Both the position numbers and the translations under genes were made by a program. The notes under the pieces are model-generated. The model saw only the letters and a program-made list of their open reading frames with translations, did no database searches and was not told where the DNA came from. A DNA stretch of 64,000 nucleotides from Colletotrichum lupini (lineage: Eukaryota; Ascomycota; Sordariomycetes; Glomerellales; Glomerellaceae): assembly GCF_023278565.1 (NCBI RefSeq), contig NC_064680.1, forward strand, positions 4,216,001-4,280,000. Direction: 5' to 3'. How positions within the stretch are numbered: position 1 is the first letter of the stretch; the number at the start of each line of letters is the position of its first letter. Of the stretch, positions 36,020-47,522 are shown piece by piece.

Positions 36020-36931
36020 CGTACAGTATCGTACGTTCCAAACCTAAGCTCATGCTACGCACTAAAAACACGAAATCGTTCGAACGTTGAAAGAAAAGTA
36101 TTGGCTATTGGAATCCCATCGAGGATGTCACATGTGGACTGAATTACTGGAAGAGTAACACCTCTTTCCTCACTCCCGGGTGCTGAGATTGAAGCCGAGG
36201 TCATTGCCAGATTGCAATCCGCTAATTTGGCGCTGGCTGGATCTGACGCGACGAAAGAAGCCATTCTCTTTAACATCCACCAATATGACATTTTGCACCT
36301 AGCCACTCACGGCGACTTTTCGGAGGAGTTCTTAACACTGATAGAAATATCTGTTGCTAATGGAAAGTGCATCTCTGTTGAAGACTTCACTGACTCAGGC
36401 ATGGATCATGAGCTCGTTGTTATGAGCGCCTGTCACACTGGAGGAGTGTCTTATGCCGGTGGTGGGAGTACCGCAGGATTTGCTACAAGTCTGATTGCTT
36501 CTGGCGTGAGGAATGTGTTAGTCACTTTGTGGCCTATAAATGACAACATTACAGTCATTTTTATGAGACGCTTCTATGAAAGCCTCGCATCGGGTCAGTC
36601 ACTGAGAGAAGCCTTGAAGGCAGCTCAGTCAGCTATTTTTCAGGCGCTTCCGCGGGCAGTCGAGATAGAGTTGGCCGAAATAAGGGGTTTACTTGGGAAT
36701 GGCGAAAAGCAGGATACTGAGAGAATCATAGCACCGCTTGGAGGCAAAAAGGGTCATCTGAACTATTCTCAGCCGACATATTGGGCGGCTTTCGTTCTGA
36801 TGGGGGCTGACTTGAACGTTTCTGAGAGCCCCGAGGAGCACCATTCAGAGTCGGGTAGCGACACAGAACACCGGCATAGACCTGTGTATGATAGAGCTGA
36901 TCCAAGGACTATAGGTGTGCAGTGGAGTTAG
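36020..36931 (+). pseudogene. CHAT-domain (caspase-like) protease gene with an in-frame stop
   Basis: One frame reads a CHAT domain from about 36020 (VSYVPNLSS, RKVLAIGIPSR) to 36931, interrupted by TGA at 36140-36142. Downstream the frame is open: LPGAEIEAEVIARLQ, YDILHLATHGDF with the expected catalytic histidine, ELVVMSACHTGG with the catalytic cysteine, GVRNVLVTLWPIND, SLREALKAAQ and YWAAFVLMGADL. CHAT peptidases cleave target proteins and in fungi and bacteria are usually fused to TPR repeats or a sensor. No such partner is readable upstream, and the longest uninterrupted frame (from 36212) lacks the first strands of the fold. So the gene is truncated, broken by a point stop, or has an unusual splice. 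Catalytic residues are intact, so decay looks recent. Confidence 0.72.
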
Positions 36932-37898
36932 GGATGGAGAGTTAAGACCTGAGCACTATCTAGATTCACCTGAGAGGATCACAGCAGCGGGAGGAATCAG
37001 AATGGATCTTTCTCAGTATCCGGGAGGTGCTTTTTGGCTCTCCAATGTATCCCATCGACTGCGGTTCGACATTAGTACAAGCAGGTTCACTTCTTCTTTA
37101 ACTCAATAATACCTCAAGTGAGTTGTCGAACGAAGAAAACTGCGGGAATAGGGTCGGATGAATGTATAACTACCTAGCCTTTACTTTTCCGATAAGAAAA
37201 TCCATCACAACAATCCCAAACTACCTAGAGAATATTCTCAATGATAGTCGAAACGTATTCGTGATCCGACGTGAAGATGACTTGGATGACAACTCGGATG
37301 ATGAAAGCTGGCTGTTGGCCTGATTTTACCTGATATCGTTGTAGGAGGAACTATAACAAACAGTAGAACCTGGTAAAGCCCACCCATCTTAGGACTACGT
37401 CGTTCCGCTGTTTTTACCACACATGGCCGATTACATGAGATGTAAGCGTAAGACTGTCTCTGAGGTGCTTCTCCATGGATCTTGCATTCTCATGAGCTTA
37501 GCCCATTTATCCTCCAAATCTTCCACTTCAATACTGGCTTCGCTGAGTTACTGAAACCTTCACCGGAAAAAAAAGGAAAATAATGCCCTCCGTGGCATGT
37601 TTTCAAATAACATTAGAATTGACTTGACCTCATGTCCTGATAAGCATTGCCGATTCCGCGTCTACTAACCCCGTCTCTAAGTGAAACAGACGAGAGCGTC
37701 TACTTAAGCTAGACATTGAGGCGTGCCAAACTCCTTAAGGACTTGAAGTGAGGACTGAAATCGGCCAGCGAGAAGGCCCGTAAGACCGACCTAACGAAGC
37801 AAACTCCCACAAAATGCCTTGATTCACAAGCTTGACCCCCCCTCACATATGTGACAACCCAGCACCAAACATCGAAGGTTAGGCCTATGCACGATAGC
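36932..37898. other. Intergenic DNA, nothing recognised
   Basis: Small frames on both strands without motifs. The right end is the 3' side of the minus-strand RTA1 gene. No RNA gene or repeat is seen. Confidence 0.55.
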
Positions 37899-38787
37899 TC
37901 ACAAAGCCAGATCCTCTTTAGGCCTCAAGCGCTCTGGGAACCTCCAAGCGAAGAGCAACGTGACGAGATACATAAGAAGGGAGTCGAAAACGTAAAGTGT
38001 CCATTCGTGGGAAAGAGAGTAACCCGTATATCCCTGAGCGAACTCGACAACTCTGAAGATCGATCGAACCATGATGAGCAGACTGACGGCATAAAGCATG
38101 TAAAGGCTCTGTTCCCATGGGATTAGGCCGTCCAGGGAGTCGGGAGTGGGTGCTTGTCTCATTCTGCGGTGGAAGACGACGGCGATAGCACAGAAGAGGC
38201 CAAACATGATGATCTGGACAACAAGGCCGATGATGACGATCCTCTCACCCCAAGTCGCGAGACCGGGCTTTTGGATCACCATCATACCTGAAGCGCCTCC
38301 CTGAATTAGGAAAGAAACCAGATCTCCAAGGACAAACGTCTTCGTCAATTTGGCTGGTCGGATCATCGAATATTTCTCGGCGTGCATACTCGTGATAATT
38401 CGACCGAGGATCATGTAGATTGAGGCGGCAAAGAGGACGGGTGCGATGATGATGAACATGTTCTGGATGGCGAACGTCATGATTCTGTCGGTCTTGTCGT
38501 GGGCGCTAGCGCGTGCTCCATATCCTATGACTTCAACTTACTGGGAGTCAGTACATCGAGGTTTGTCAAGAGCCATTGCGCAACTTACAGAGGCATCCTA
38601 CTGCAAAGACGATGCAGAAGCGAGCACGAGTCCTCCAGATCTTCCAGCTGATGTAGAGGGAAGACAATAGAAATAGAATGAGAAATAGGATCGCCGCAGG
38701 TTTGCTCGGGAGATAGCGCCAAAGGTAGGCTCCTCCTTTGGTAGGCTTAACTCCTGGCACTGGCGCGAAGTAACCATCCGTAGACAT
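37899..38787 (-). CDS. RTA1-family seven-transmembrane protein (lipid-translocating exporter-like)
   Basis: Two exons, 38589-38787 and 37899-38536, give 278 residues. The intron 38537-38588 begins GTAAGT and must end at the AG that restores FEVIGYGARA across the junction, a hallmark of the family. Other family blocks are APVLFAASIYMILGRII, FVLGDLVSFLIQGGASGMM, VFHRRMR, RSIFRVVEFAQGYTGYSLSHE and LLFAWRFPERL. Hydrophobic spacing fits seven membrane spans with a lumenal or outer N-terminus. Members are tied to resistance against toxic amphiphiles (Rta1, Rsb1) in plasma membrane or ER; the substrate here is unknown. The start MSTDGYFAPVPGVKP is the first ATG and its short Pro-containing head is typical. 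Confidence 0.9.
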
Positions 38788-40464
38788 GGCTGCAGGCTAA
38801 CGAGCGTCTGGTGATTCGGAGCAGAATGTACGAAAAATTACAAGAAACTTCGGCAAGAATGGCGAGCAATGTTGAGGGAGACTGCCGTCAGAAAGGACTA
38901 TCTGGGAATTCGAGAAAGCAAAGAAATGGACGGGTATATGTACGCCGAGGAGCGAACGAAGCTGTCCACATTGTAAAGACATGCCAGTACCCAAAAGAGA
39001 ATTTCGAGCTCCACAAAGTCTTGAAAAATCTAAGCCTCATTAGCTCCGTGTTTGCATATTTTTTTCTACTCTATGCCAGGCCGTGAATGCTCGGATAGAG
39101 TTGCGGTTGAACGGGTTCGGATCGCTTGGGGTGTGGGGCATACGGACCCGAGTCGGGTGGTAAAGGATACGCGGAACAAAGCATCAACCCGAGCAGCTTA
39201 CCCGAGGGTTTACAGCTCGGGTCGATAACGCGCATACGCTCATTTCGACAATTCAATAATATCTCTCCCCAGAAAGAATCTCTTATCATAATGCAGCCTT
39301 GGCTTTTGCAAACGCGTGAGCAGTGTGAAGGGAAGAACAGCAAAACCGCTGCCAACATGAAGCAACCTCGCTGAGAAAACACGCCTTCGCTATTTCTTGG
39401 TGCCGGAGACTTCTACCGTCTGCTTTATTGCAGCACTTGCAAAGTCTCACCTTCAAAATGAGGGTAAGAACATCAAATTACCAAAATCTGTATCAAGCTG
39501 TGATACCTATGCGGATGATCTGAATCTCCAGGTCAGTTAATGACATCAGCAGTATCTAGATCGCTACTTCTCCTCCAGTGTAAATGGGCGAAAACGAAGA
39601 GAATACATAATACTGAGCGTTTTCGTTCTCTTCCAAGACCCATGAGCCCGGAAATTTCCAATCAGATCCTGGGCATCACGGACACCCATTGCACAAGGGG
39701 TCATGTGCAAGAATGAGGCCACTGATCGAGAGTTCGAGATCCAAAAAGAACCAGACTTTTGCCTTGAATTCGGTGCATGAAAATTCAGATGCTAATAACA
39801 TATGATTTGAGACTCAAGTATGACATCCTCAAAGATTGACGTTGTTTCCGAGACTACATGAGTTTTTATCAGTGTCGTTCTAAGCGCCGGAGTGGGCAGA
39901 AAGTTCCAGTTGATTTGCCCCAGGGGCTTCCTTGACTCTTTGAGGGGTCTGACCGAACATCATTGTATTCAGCGTTGTAATATAATGAGATGTCGAAGGC
40001 TCTCTACTGAATTGGTGGTCTGTTTGGACATTCGCAGTCTGGAAGGGTGAATGTACATACGAGGCAAGGGCAGCCGGCAACTTCGCGACACAATACCTAG
40101 GCTACTACACATTTTACAGAACATGTGGTATTGCGGTAAGTGTTGTATGGGCAGGTGGTCAATTGATTGATGTTTTAATTGGCCTGGGGACGTTTGATAT
40201 CATTGGTTGAAACTGTCGGAGATTAGCTACTATCGGATGAAGATGCAAACAGCAAGGGAGCTAATGCAAACGTGTAGGTAGGACCGTATCGAGGATGTTG
40301 AGAGCCGGCGAGCCGTCTACTGTTTGCCACTCCGAAGCCTGCATGAGATAGCCGAGGAGAACCCCGCATCACGAATGTAAGACCACCAAAGAGGGATCCA
40401 ACTATCGACTCTGCATCCTCATCTCAACAATGGCAAATTTCGAGCGAGAGAACATTCTGCGAGG
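38788..40464. other. Intergenic DNA, nothing recognised
   Basis: About 1.7 kb without a supportable gene. Frames of 60-100 residues overlap on both strands and lack motifs. The left end holds the RTA1 promoter, the right end the promoter of the acyltransferase gene. An upstream ATG at about 40431 opens a short frame ending within the leader of that gene. Confidence 0.5.
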
Positions 40465-41621
40465 ATGATTGACATCACTGTTGCTGGAACCCATCGAGAG
40501 GTGAGTGATGCGCCTGATTGCTTTTTTATGTGCCTGAGAAGCTCACCTTCGTGTCAACGCAGATCGGCTTTGCTGTAGGTCGTCAGGCTGCGAAGCAAGT
40601 TGCTGGGTCAATTGCCTTCTACCGTTATTTTTTCAAAGACTTCAGCGGGTTAGAGTGGTCCACAGTACAGGTGAAGACCCGAGAGTTTGTGCCACACCTC
40701 AAAGCCAAGTTTCCCTCATACTATGAAGAGATCGAAGGGATAGCAGAAGGTGCTGCCGTGGACGTTCTGGATGTTGTTGCATTGAACATACGAAGCGAGA
40801 TCGCTTTTGGTCTCTTCGAAGCGGAACCGACAAGACCCACGTCAACTACATCAGTTGAAATGGCAGTGGACGGATGCACTGCACTAGGCTGGAAGACTCC
40901 TGGAGGGTCTACATTCCTCTCACAGAACTGGGACTGGAAGAACGAGCAAAAACCAAATTTGATTATCGTTCGCGCCAAACCGCATGGTGGGCCCGGCATC
41001 GATCTGCCAGCTTTCCAAATGATCACTGAAGCAGGTATCATTGGGAAAATTGGATTCAACGAGCACGGTGTTGGATGTCTCCTTAATGGGATCCGCGCGA
41101 AGGGCGTCAACTCAGAGCGTATGCCAACCCACTTTGCTCTGCGGACCATTCTGGAATCCAGGTCAAAAAGAGAAGCCCTGAAAAAGATAAAGAGCGTGGG
41201 GTTAGCTGGAAGCAGTCACATTCTTCTCGGCGACCACTCAGGCCCTACTGGCCTCGAGTGTACCAGCGTTGGGTTTAGGGAGCTGCCGGCTGATGAGTAT
41301 GGTCGTGTCGTTCATGCCAATAACTTGATATTGGATCATGAGGGCGTTCTTGAGCCACTCTGGCTTGTAGATTCACCGAAACGTACTGCCCGTATGAGGG
41401 AGCTAGCAACGCTAGATGTTGGCGAGAACGCCGGCTTCAAGTCCTTGCTAGAGCTTTTCAAGGATGAACAAAACTTCCCAAGCTCCATCAACCGGAAGCA
41501 AATCGGAAAGAATGATTCTGGTACTCTTTTCAATGTGGTGTTTGATCTCACCGAAAGAAAGGGCATTATTTCCATTGGTCGGACGACGGAGATTGAGGAG
41601 CAGATCGAAATTGGATTCTAA
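40465..41621 (+). CDS. Acyl-CoA:6-aminopenicillanate acyltransferase-like Ntn hydrolase (peptidase C45, PenDE family)
   Basis: Exon 1 (40465-40500) encodes MIDITVAGTHRE; intron 40501-40562; exon 2 (40563-41621) completes 364 residues, close to the penicillin acyltransferase length. The family makes an inactive precursor that cuts itself before a cysteine; here VDGCTALGWKT places that nucleophile at about Cys117. Other family blocks are YYEEIEGIAEGA, FLSQNWDWKNEQKPN, EAGIIGKIGFNEHGVGCLLNG and a C-terminal NDSGTLFNVVFDL. Relatives transfer acyl groups to amino groups or hydrolyse amides. There is no C-terminal peroxisomal SKL-type signal (ends EIGF), unlike the Penicillium enzyme, so beta-lactam acylation is not implied, and no penicillin synthesis genes are in the window. 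The spliced start replaces a frame starting inside the intron. Confidence 0.9.
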
Positions 41622-42326
41622 TGTCGTATTCTGAACGTGCCTTGAATTTACTTAGAGGGTCTCTGGCCAGTATGCCTTGGCTTGTATTTTGTTTACCAAC
41701 ATGAAAAAAGGAATAGACTTTGGCGACACTTTGTGTCACTCTAAATACGTAATCGTGGATCGCGTCACAGTTTCGAGAACTATTGCAAATACCATCAAAA
41801 GTCACAGTGGTTCGAAGTTGCGCATGGGATGCGGGCTCACAATTCTCGTTGTTCAACGTATCGACGATTACAGATTTCGTTTTACGTACATATTCTTAAT
41901 TGGACACCCACGCTGGGCACATCAAGTTCAAGAATCACAATTCAATGCTTTCCCTCGATACCGATAGACCGGGAGTTTACTAACGTAAAAGGATGGCATG
42001 ATCACGCTCGAATGTTGATCTAAGAAACCAAGCCATCACTCGTGTAGCAAGACGGCGTACAATAGACTTGTCCAAATCACGTGTCGGCGTACTGTATTTG
42101 CAATGTTGTGTATTTGGTAACACCTAGATCAGAGACGATAAGGACGAAACATCGGTACGCACTGCTAATAATGAAGAAGATGACCATCCTCGAGTTTCAC
42201 TTTCATCTGCTCGGGTTGTGTCAACACAATTAAGATGCTCCTTGTCTCTCGATTCAGCATGCCTTTCTGACAGCCCTCTCGTCCTTTCGAGACGCTGAGT
42301 CGTGCCATGACCTTTCTCCACCGATG
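41622..42326. other. Intergenic DNA between convergent genes
   Basis: 700 bp between the stops of the acyltransferase (plus) and the small secreted protein (minus). Short frames carry no motif. No repeat or RNA gene seen. Confidence 0.5.
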
Positions 42327-42671
42327 TTAACGCCTGCAGTTCCACCTCACATTCACATTGGTGCTACGGCCGTTCGAGGACACTTGAATACGAGACGTCC
42401 GCTGAAGAGATCTGGGCGGATCGCCACGGAAATCGCAGACTTGCCGCACTGAGTTGCCTCCCTTGGAGTTCCCGCCGGCGCTGCGGCACTGCTGCTTTGC
42501 TTGCTTTGCGAAGCTTGAATCGAAACGACTGTCAAAGTTGGACCGTGGTTCCACAGTACAGGTGCTTGCGTAAACGCTGGTAGCACCCAAAAGGAAGAAC
42601 CAGAACAGGATATTGAAGTTCACTGACGTGATGTTAGTACTAAACGGTAAGGAACAAGGAATTGCCTTACT
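42327..42671 (-). CDS. Small secreted protein, four cysteines, start codon split by an intron
   Basis: I do not recognise a family. Exon 2 (42327-42622) begins TG, and the base before the 48-nt intron 42623-42670 is A (42671), so splicing creates ATG. The intron has GTAAGG, a perfect TACTAAC branch site and CAG. The product, about 99 residues, starts MNFNILFWFFLLGATSVYAS, a good signal peptide, then a basic, Ser/Asn-rich mature chain with four cysteines (STCTVE, KQQCRSAG, RQVCDFRG, RWNCRR) that could form two disulfides. Small secreted cysteine proteins are common effectors or antimicrobial-type proteins, but no role is shown. Alternative: the frame stays open upstream to an ATG at 42809, which would bury the signal-like segment at about residue 47; the intron keeps frame either way. 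I favour the split start because the hydrophobic segment then sits at the N-terminus. Confidence 0.6.
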   Translation of the reverse strand, partial: SKAIPCSLPFSTNITSVNFNILFWFFLLGATSVYASTCTVEPRSNFDSRFDSSFAKQAKQQCRSAGGNSKGGNSVRQVCDFRGDPPRSLQRTSRIQVSSNGRSTNVNVRWNCRR

Positions 42672-45600
42672 ATTGAATTCGAAAAAGAGCCGCAATGATA
42701 TGTTGTAGTACCCGAGTTGTGCGTTGATTTGCTGACAGGCTGCTTGTTGGCCAGAAGGAGAGAGGGAACGGAAATTTATATGTGTAGAATTAGTATCCAG
42801 GTCGTCCATGGAGAGCCGGCTATGTTTTACATGGCAAGGGCTACATAGAATTCAAAATCCGCGTTTGGTCACGCCCGATTGGGAGCTTTGCTACCCATCA
42901 TCATGTTTTCCAGAAGCTGTTTCCTTGACCTGGTCCTGAGTGGTCGGTCCGGCCTATCCAGTAATCAGATCCGTGACACAGGATTGGCCATCATGATCGG
43001 TTTCGTATTCGAGACGACCGGATGGGCAAAGCTTAACCATGCCGCCAAAACGGAAGCTTAGCCTTTGCGGCGGTGACAATAACTTCTTGCCAAGCCGCTA
43101 TCGGTAATTGGTCACAAGCTGCGACACGCGCGAGGAGAGCATACCTGATGAACAAGGCTATTGAATATCGACATCCCGTTGTCTGAGAACTAGCTAGGAA
43201 GGCTGAAGAGAGGATTAAGCTTGGTGAATTGGAATGTTTCGTCGCAGTGTCGTGACAGGATTCCTTTGGAGTTTCTTCGCGTTTGAAGTGAATCGCACCA
43301 TCGCTGCAGGCGCGGGTGCTGCCTCCGTTACATCGTCTTAAATGTACCGCGCCTGTGGGAGACTTCGGCATTGTGGTCTGGGGAGAAAATCCCATGCATT
43401 TCACGCGTCACCAGCAAGAAGACCTCAGTGTCACCGAACCATAAAAGCCTGGGTAGTCTGTCCAGTTACAGTTGACCCGGATCGTCAACGAGTCAACGAA
43501 TTTTGTTCGTGATCTTGCCCCCGCTATCATGTGGGAAATATTGAGTCGTCGCGCGGTCAAACCAAAAGTGTTCTCCCAATTGAGGTCGGAATCGGAGTCT
43601 TGGCAGCTGAAGCTCCGCCCATTGTCTTGGATTTGACTGACATATAATTAGTGATCTACGAACTATAAGATCGCAATATACCCCGCAGTGGTGTGGTGAC
43701 GCGCTAGCAAGCCAGCTACGGGTCCCTCCGGATCGACAATCAAGATCGGAGAAAAAACTCTCTCTTGGCTCGATTCCTGCAAACCCTCCCGGCTCACCCA
43801 GTTCCGTCAATGGTCCGGCCGTAGTGCGACTCGTGCTGTAGCCACGCCTGTAAACCTTTACTTTGAGAGTTCCCCATGTCCAAGAACGGGACGAATGCCA
43901 ACGACCAGAAGCTACTCTGGCAGAGGCCGAGCGGGAAGTTCGATGCGGGTTGGCATTTCGACAGTGCCGATCAACGGCCGGCCGGTGCGCCTCGAAACAA
44001 ACTCACGTCAAAACTAGGGGCCTCCTGGGAAGAGCATACTTAGAGTTCTGAATGGCGGGGCTTACGCGCTTCAACGATAAACGCAACCTCGTGCACTTAT
44101 CTGCCCTCGTGGTCGTGATCGGCATTGCTTGCTGCTACGGAAAGTTCGGATCAGATAGCAGAGGTGAGAAAAGCGTAGCCGGCGCCGCAAGGTTGATTAA
44201 TGGGATTCCGCCCCTGAGTCCCGGCTTGAGTTGCCTCCACAGAATTCAGGGTCCAATTATAGAGCATCCCGACTACGAGACAATCGTGATGTAACGCAAG
44301 CTTTACCCTCTCCCACTCAGCGGGCGCGCGAGCAGCGAGTTCTCTTGGCAGAGAGCAGAGTTCCAAAGTCACGATCGCTCTGCGTCGAGCACCAAGGCAC
44401 AGGGCTCAGAGGGAACTTCCACGACGGGACAGCCCCTCCGCTTCGTCCACGCAGGAACACGACTCATACGAATTTTACATGAGGCAATATCCAAGTTCGA
44501 GCTGCGTGGTTTCAAATACTCAGATCATGTTTGATCTTGGCGATAACTCGATGAAAGTAAAGCAAATACAGACTGATGATCCGCAACGACCTTCCTATGA
44601 TTCCGAGCTGCTTTCTTGAATAAAAGACCCACCAGCTATTCTTCTTGTTACTTTAAGTTTTAATTTCGAGATTTTACGTTCTCAATAACAATATCACGGT
44701 CAGATCATCTAGTCCATAATATTCAGAAACTTACCGAGGTGAAATGGAGCTCCCTGGATCCGCATTTACAAAAGAGAGCATTTGCAAAAGAGATGACTCG
44801 ACAACTGATTGACCCGAGTGGATGGCAAGAAACGAAGTCACTTAGATATGCTACGTATTGGTCTATGGTAGTTTCCAATTTCATGCCTTAATGAAAATAC
44901 AGAGAGAAGAGTAGATACCATGACATGGATCAGAGTAGCGTTTGTTATGAGTTAATGATACTTAATCTGTCTACATTATGTATAGACTGGAACGAAGCTC
45001 AATTCAGCTCTGAAAGCCATAGTCGAATTGGACAGTCGAAAATTGGATGGTGGTGTTATCTAGTGGTGATGTTTTTGGCGCGGCACTTGGCCTACGTACA
45101 TATGCGATCTCGGTGGCATTATGGTCGCATCCGAGAAGAACAGTATGTTACCTACGAGAGCATCTGTCGCGGCTGTTTCTGCTGGTTGTCTCGAAGGATT
45201 CATAAATGACAGCCCCTCAAAAAACGCAAGCACGGCGTGAAGCTTATATTAGGTGAACGCAACAGCGTTTGCGAAAGTCAAGTTGCCTTATCTTCGGACT
45301 GCCTCCGTGTACCGCTCCCCGGACAATCCCGGAAGGCGGCAGAAGCTCCACATGTGCGGCGGCGGCGGCGGCTAGTACCGTTCAGTTCGGGACACAAGCT
45401 TGTTCCCGGGGGTTTCGCTCGGCGGGTGCAACATGAGATCCGCAGGGTATCCGGGCAGCATAGAGCCAATAGCCTTGAGCTTCGCTCTCTGTATCGTACT
45501 TCTATATTTGACTTTCCGGCTTTCCCAACGAGTTCAGTAAAATGGGACTAAATGCCCTCAACGGCCATCTCTCAGGTATTCAAACAACAATTTGCTTCCA

Positions 45601-46076
45601 GATAACCTTCGCACGCGCGTAATTTCACCGATTTTGGAGGGTCCGCACAGCTCCTCTCTTTCGGCAAGCTAATGACGGCAAGGGGGCCAAACCCGAGGTT
45701 CAGATGCGGAACATCAACATGGCTCAGGACGAGCACGAAATCGTGTTTTGAGTGACTGTATACATCTCGTGATACATGTACCGCGAGACAAATCAGAGCT
45801 CCGGCTTGGCAGTACATAAAATGGCTTTGGAGAGGTCTCCTCTTTCTCGTATGTCTGGATTTCTATTTCTACTTTCTTCGAAAAGCCTGCATGTGCTCTT
45901 TGACCCACTCGCAGCTACTGCGGAGGAGAAATAAAGGGCAGATTGGGGTTGAAATAGTTGTGACACTTCGACGTCTCGGCTGCAGCTTTCAGCTAACGAA
46001 GAGACTTAATCGGTAAGAATTGCGAACTATCAAATGACCGTTGTTAAGGAAGTGGCAGTCTGTAGTATGAGCTACC
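42672..46076. other. Intergenic DNA, no gene supported
   Basis: About 3.4 kb. Frames at 43033-43404, 43493-43810, 44231-44482 and 45237-45551 are short, overlap opposite-strand frames and show no domain. Composition is normal, without RIP-type bias. It may contain decayed genes I cannot recognise. Confidence 0.45.
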
Positions 46077-47522
46077 TCAAATATCACGAAGTCTGCAGAA
46101 AAGGAAGAGCTCGTCTGGGTTAGAGTTGAACCGCTCCAAGGCCCTGAACTCATGGCCCGGTGAAGCTAGAGCAAAATCGAAGTTTGGTACCAGAGATGAG
46201 ATGAGCATGAGCTGCTCAAAGTAGGCAATGTTTCTGCCAATGCATGCTCGAGGTTCCGTACTGAATGGAAGGTGAACCTTAAGCATCTTCTCCTTATTTC
46301 CATCAATCCAGCGCTGAGATCGGAATGTCTCAGCATCCTTGAAAGCCTCGCCATCCCGCAGTAGAGTGTAGCTTGGGACTGGTACAGTGACGCCCTCGCT
46401 CACAAACTGCCCTGCGATCACCCGACCGCCCTCCGGCACGACCCTAGGCAAGCGTATTGAGCTTGCCGGTCGAACGCGGAGGGATTCCTCAACGCAGGCT
46501 TGAAGGAACGACAGCTGGCCGATGGCGTCGTAGCTCGGTACGGTATTCTGCACAATGATGGGGTCCAGTTCTTCTCGAAGTTGCTCGAGTACGTTAGGGT
46601 GGGTGTAGATGAGGTATACAGCGTTTGTGAGAGCAGCCGTGGTTGTTTCCGTGCCGGCATTCATCATGACCGAGCATTCCGCCAAAAGCTCGCTAAAGAG
46701 CAAGTTTACCGGCTCGCCATTATTCTTAGCCATCAACTTTTGGGATATATCCCCGTCCTTGTCTTTGGATGCGAAACGCGTCTTGGTGCAGTGCAGGATG
46801 ATATTATCGAAGTCCGCGCCAGCCTTCTTGTAAGGATGCCATGAAAAGAACTTTCTGGTCAACGGCAACAGACCGGCTTCCATTCCAAGGACGGTGTTGA
46901 TGTGAGTGGCGTCTAGTAAAGACTGAATGAAGGGAATTTGATAGACCTTCCTACCCGGCGTTTCGGCGTTCACAATGTCGCTATTACGCTCCAAGCAGTT
47001 GAGTGAACTGCCATAGAGCATTGTCGAAAAAGCATCGATGTGAGTAGTTGAAATACCGGCGCATATTGACTGGAATAGGACTTTTGCGCAATGACATGAG
47101 CAAGTAATTTGCGCTTTCTCTGATGCTTGGTCTTGATTCTTTCGTCCGACATGTGACGGAACTCTCCGGCGCCTCCATCGTACCAAGCAACCTTGAGAAA
47201 GTTGGCATCGTGGCCGTAAATATCATAGACAGCGCGAGGATCTGAGATGGAAACGTAGTCTGGACCATTGCGGACGTGCGTACCCAGCGTTTCGTGAGCT
47301 TCGTGCACCACTATGAAGTGCTGATATCTCAAGCGGTGGAAGATGCGCCACAAGGATGAAGGACCGGCAACTCCGGGGCTAGAAAAAGTTCGAAGCCCTT
47401 TTCTGTCGACAAAGTAGTTCGTTATCAGTCCGCCGATAATGACCCAAGGGATCACAGCAGGGATGGCTGCACAGAATGTTAATCAGATAACTTGACGCAA
47501 CGGACCACAGGTGTGGCTCACC
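46077..47522 (-). pseudogene. Cytochrome P450 monooxygenase, broken by an internal deletion/frameshift
   Basis: The C-terminal frame to 46077 has all P450 marks: AGTETTTAAL (I helix oxygen-activation site), EESLR (ExxR), AETFRSQRW (PERF-like) and FSTEPRACIGRNIAYFEQ with the heme-ligand cysteine. The N-terminal part is in another frame: an anchor-like VLLLLAIPAVIPWVIIGGLI across a GT-AG intron 47467-47521, then PDYVSISDPRAVYDIYG and the C-helix area KHQRKRKLLAHVIAQKS. The frames switch at about 46990-47060 without a splice pair. The segment that normally holds the WFNYxAFDVIGDLAFG block is missing: the text passes from LFRQCSMAVHS to LNCLERNSDIVNAETPG. No ATG lies in frame before the anchor in the first exon. 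Membrane-bound microsomal oxidase originally; substrate unknown; probably inactive now. Confidence 0.72.

Noticed and set aside
42327..42809. Unspliced 160-residue version of the small secreted protein
   Set aside because: It contains a perfect fungal intron and buries the signal peptide; kept only as an alternative.
43033..43404. 123-residue minus frame as a gene
   Set aside because: Overlapping frames of similar length, no motif, no splice or start context.
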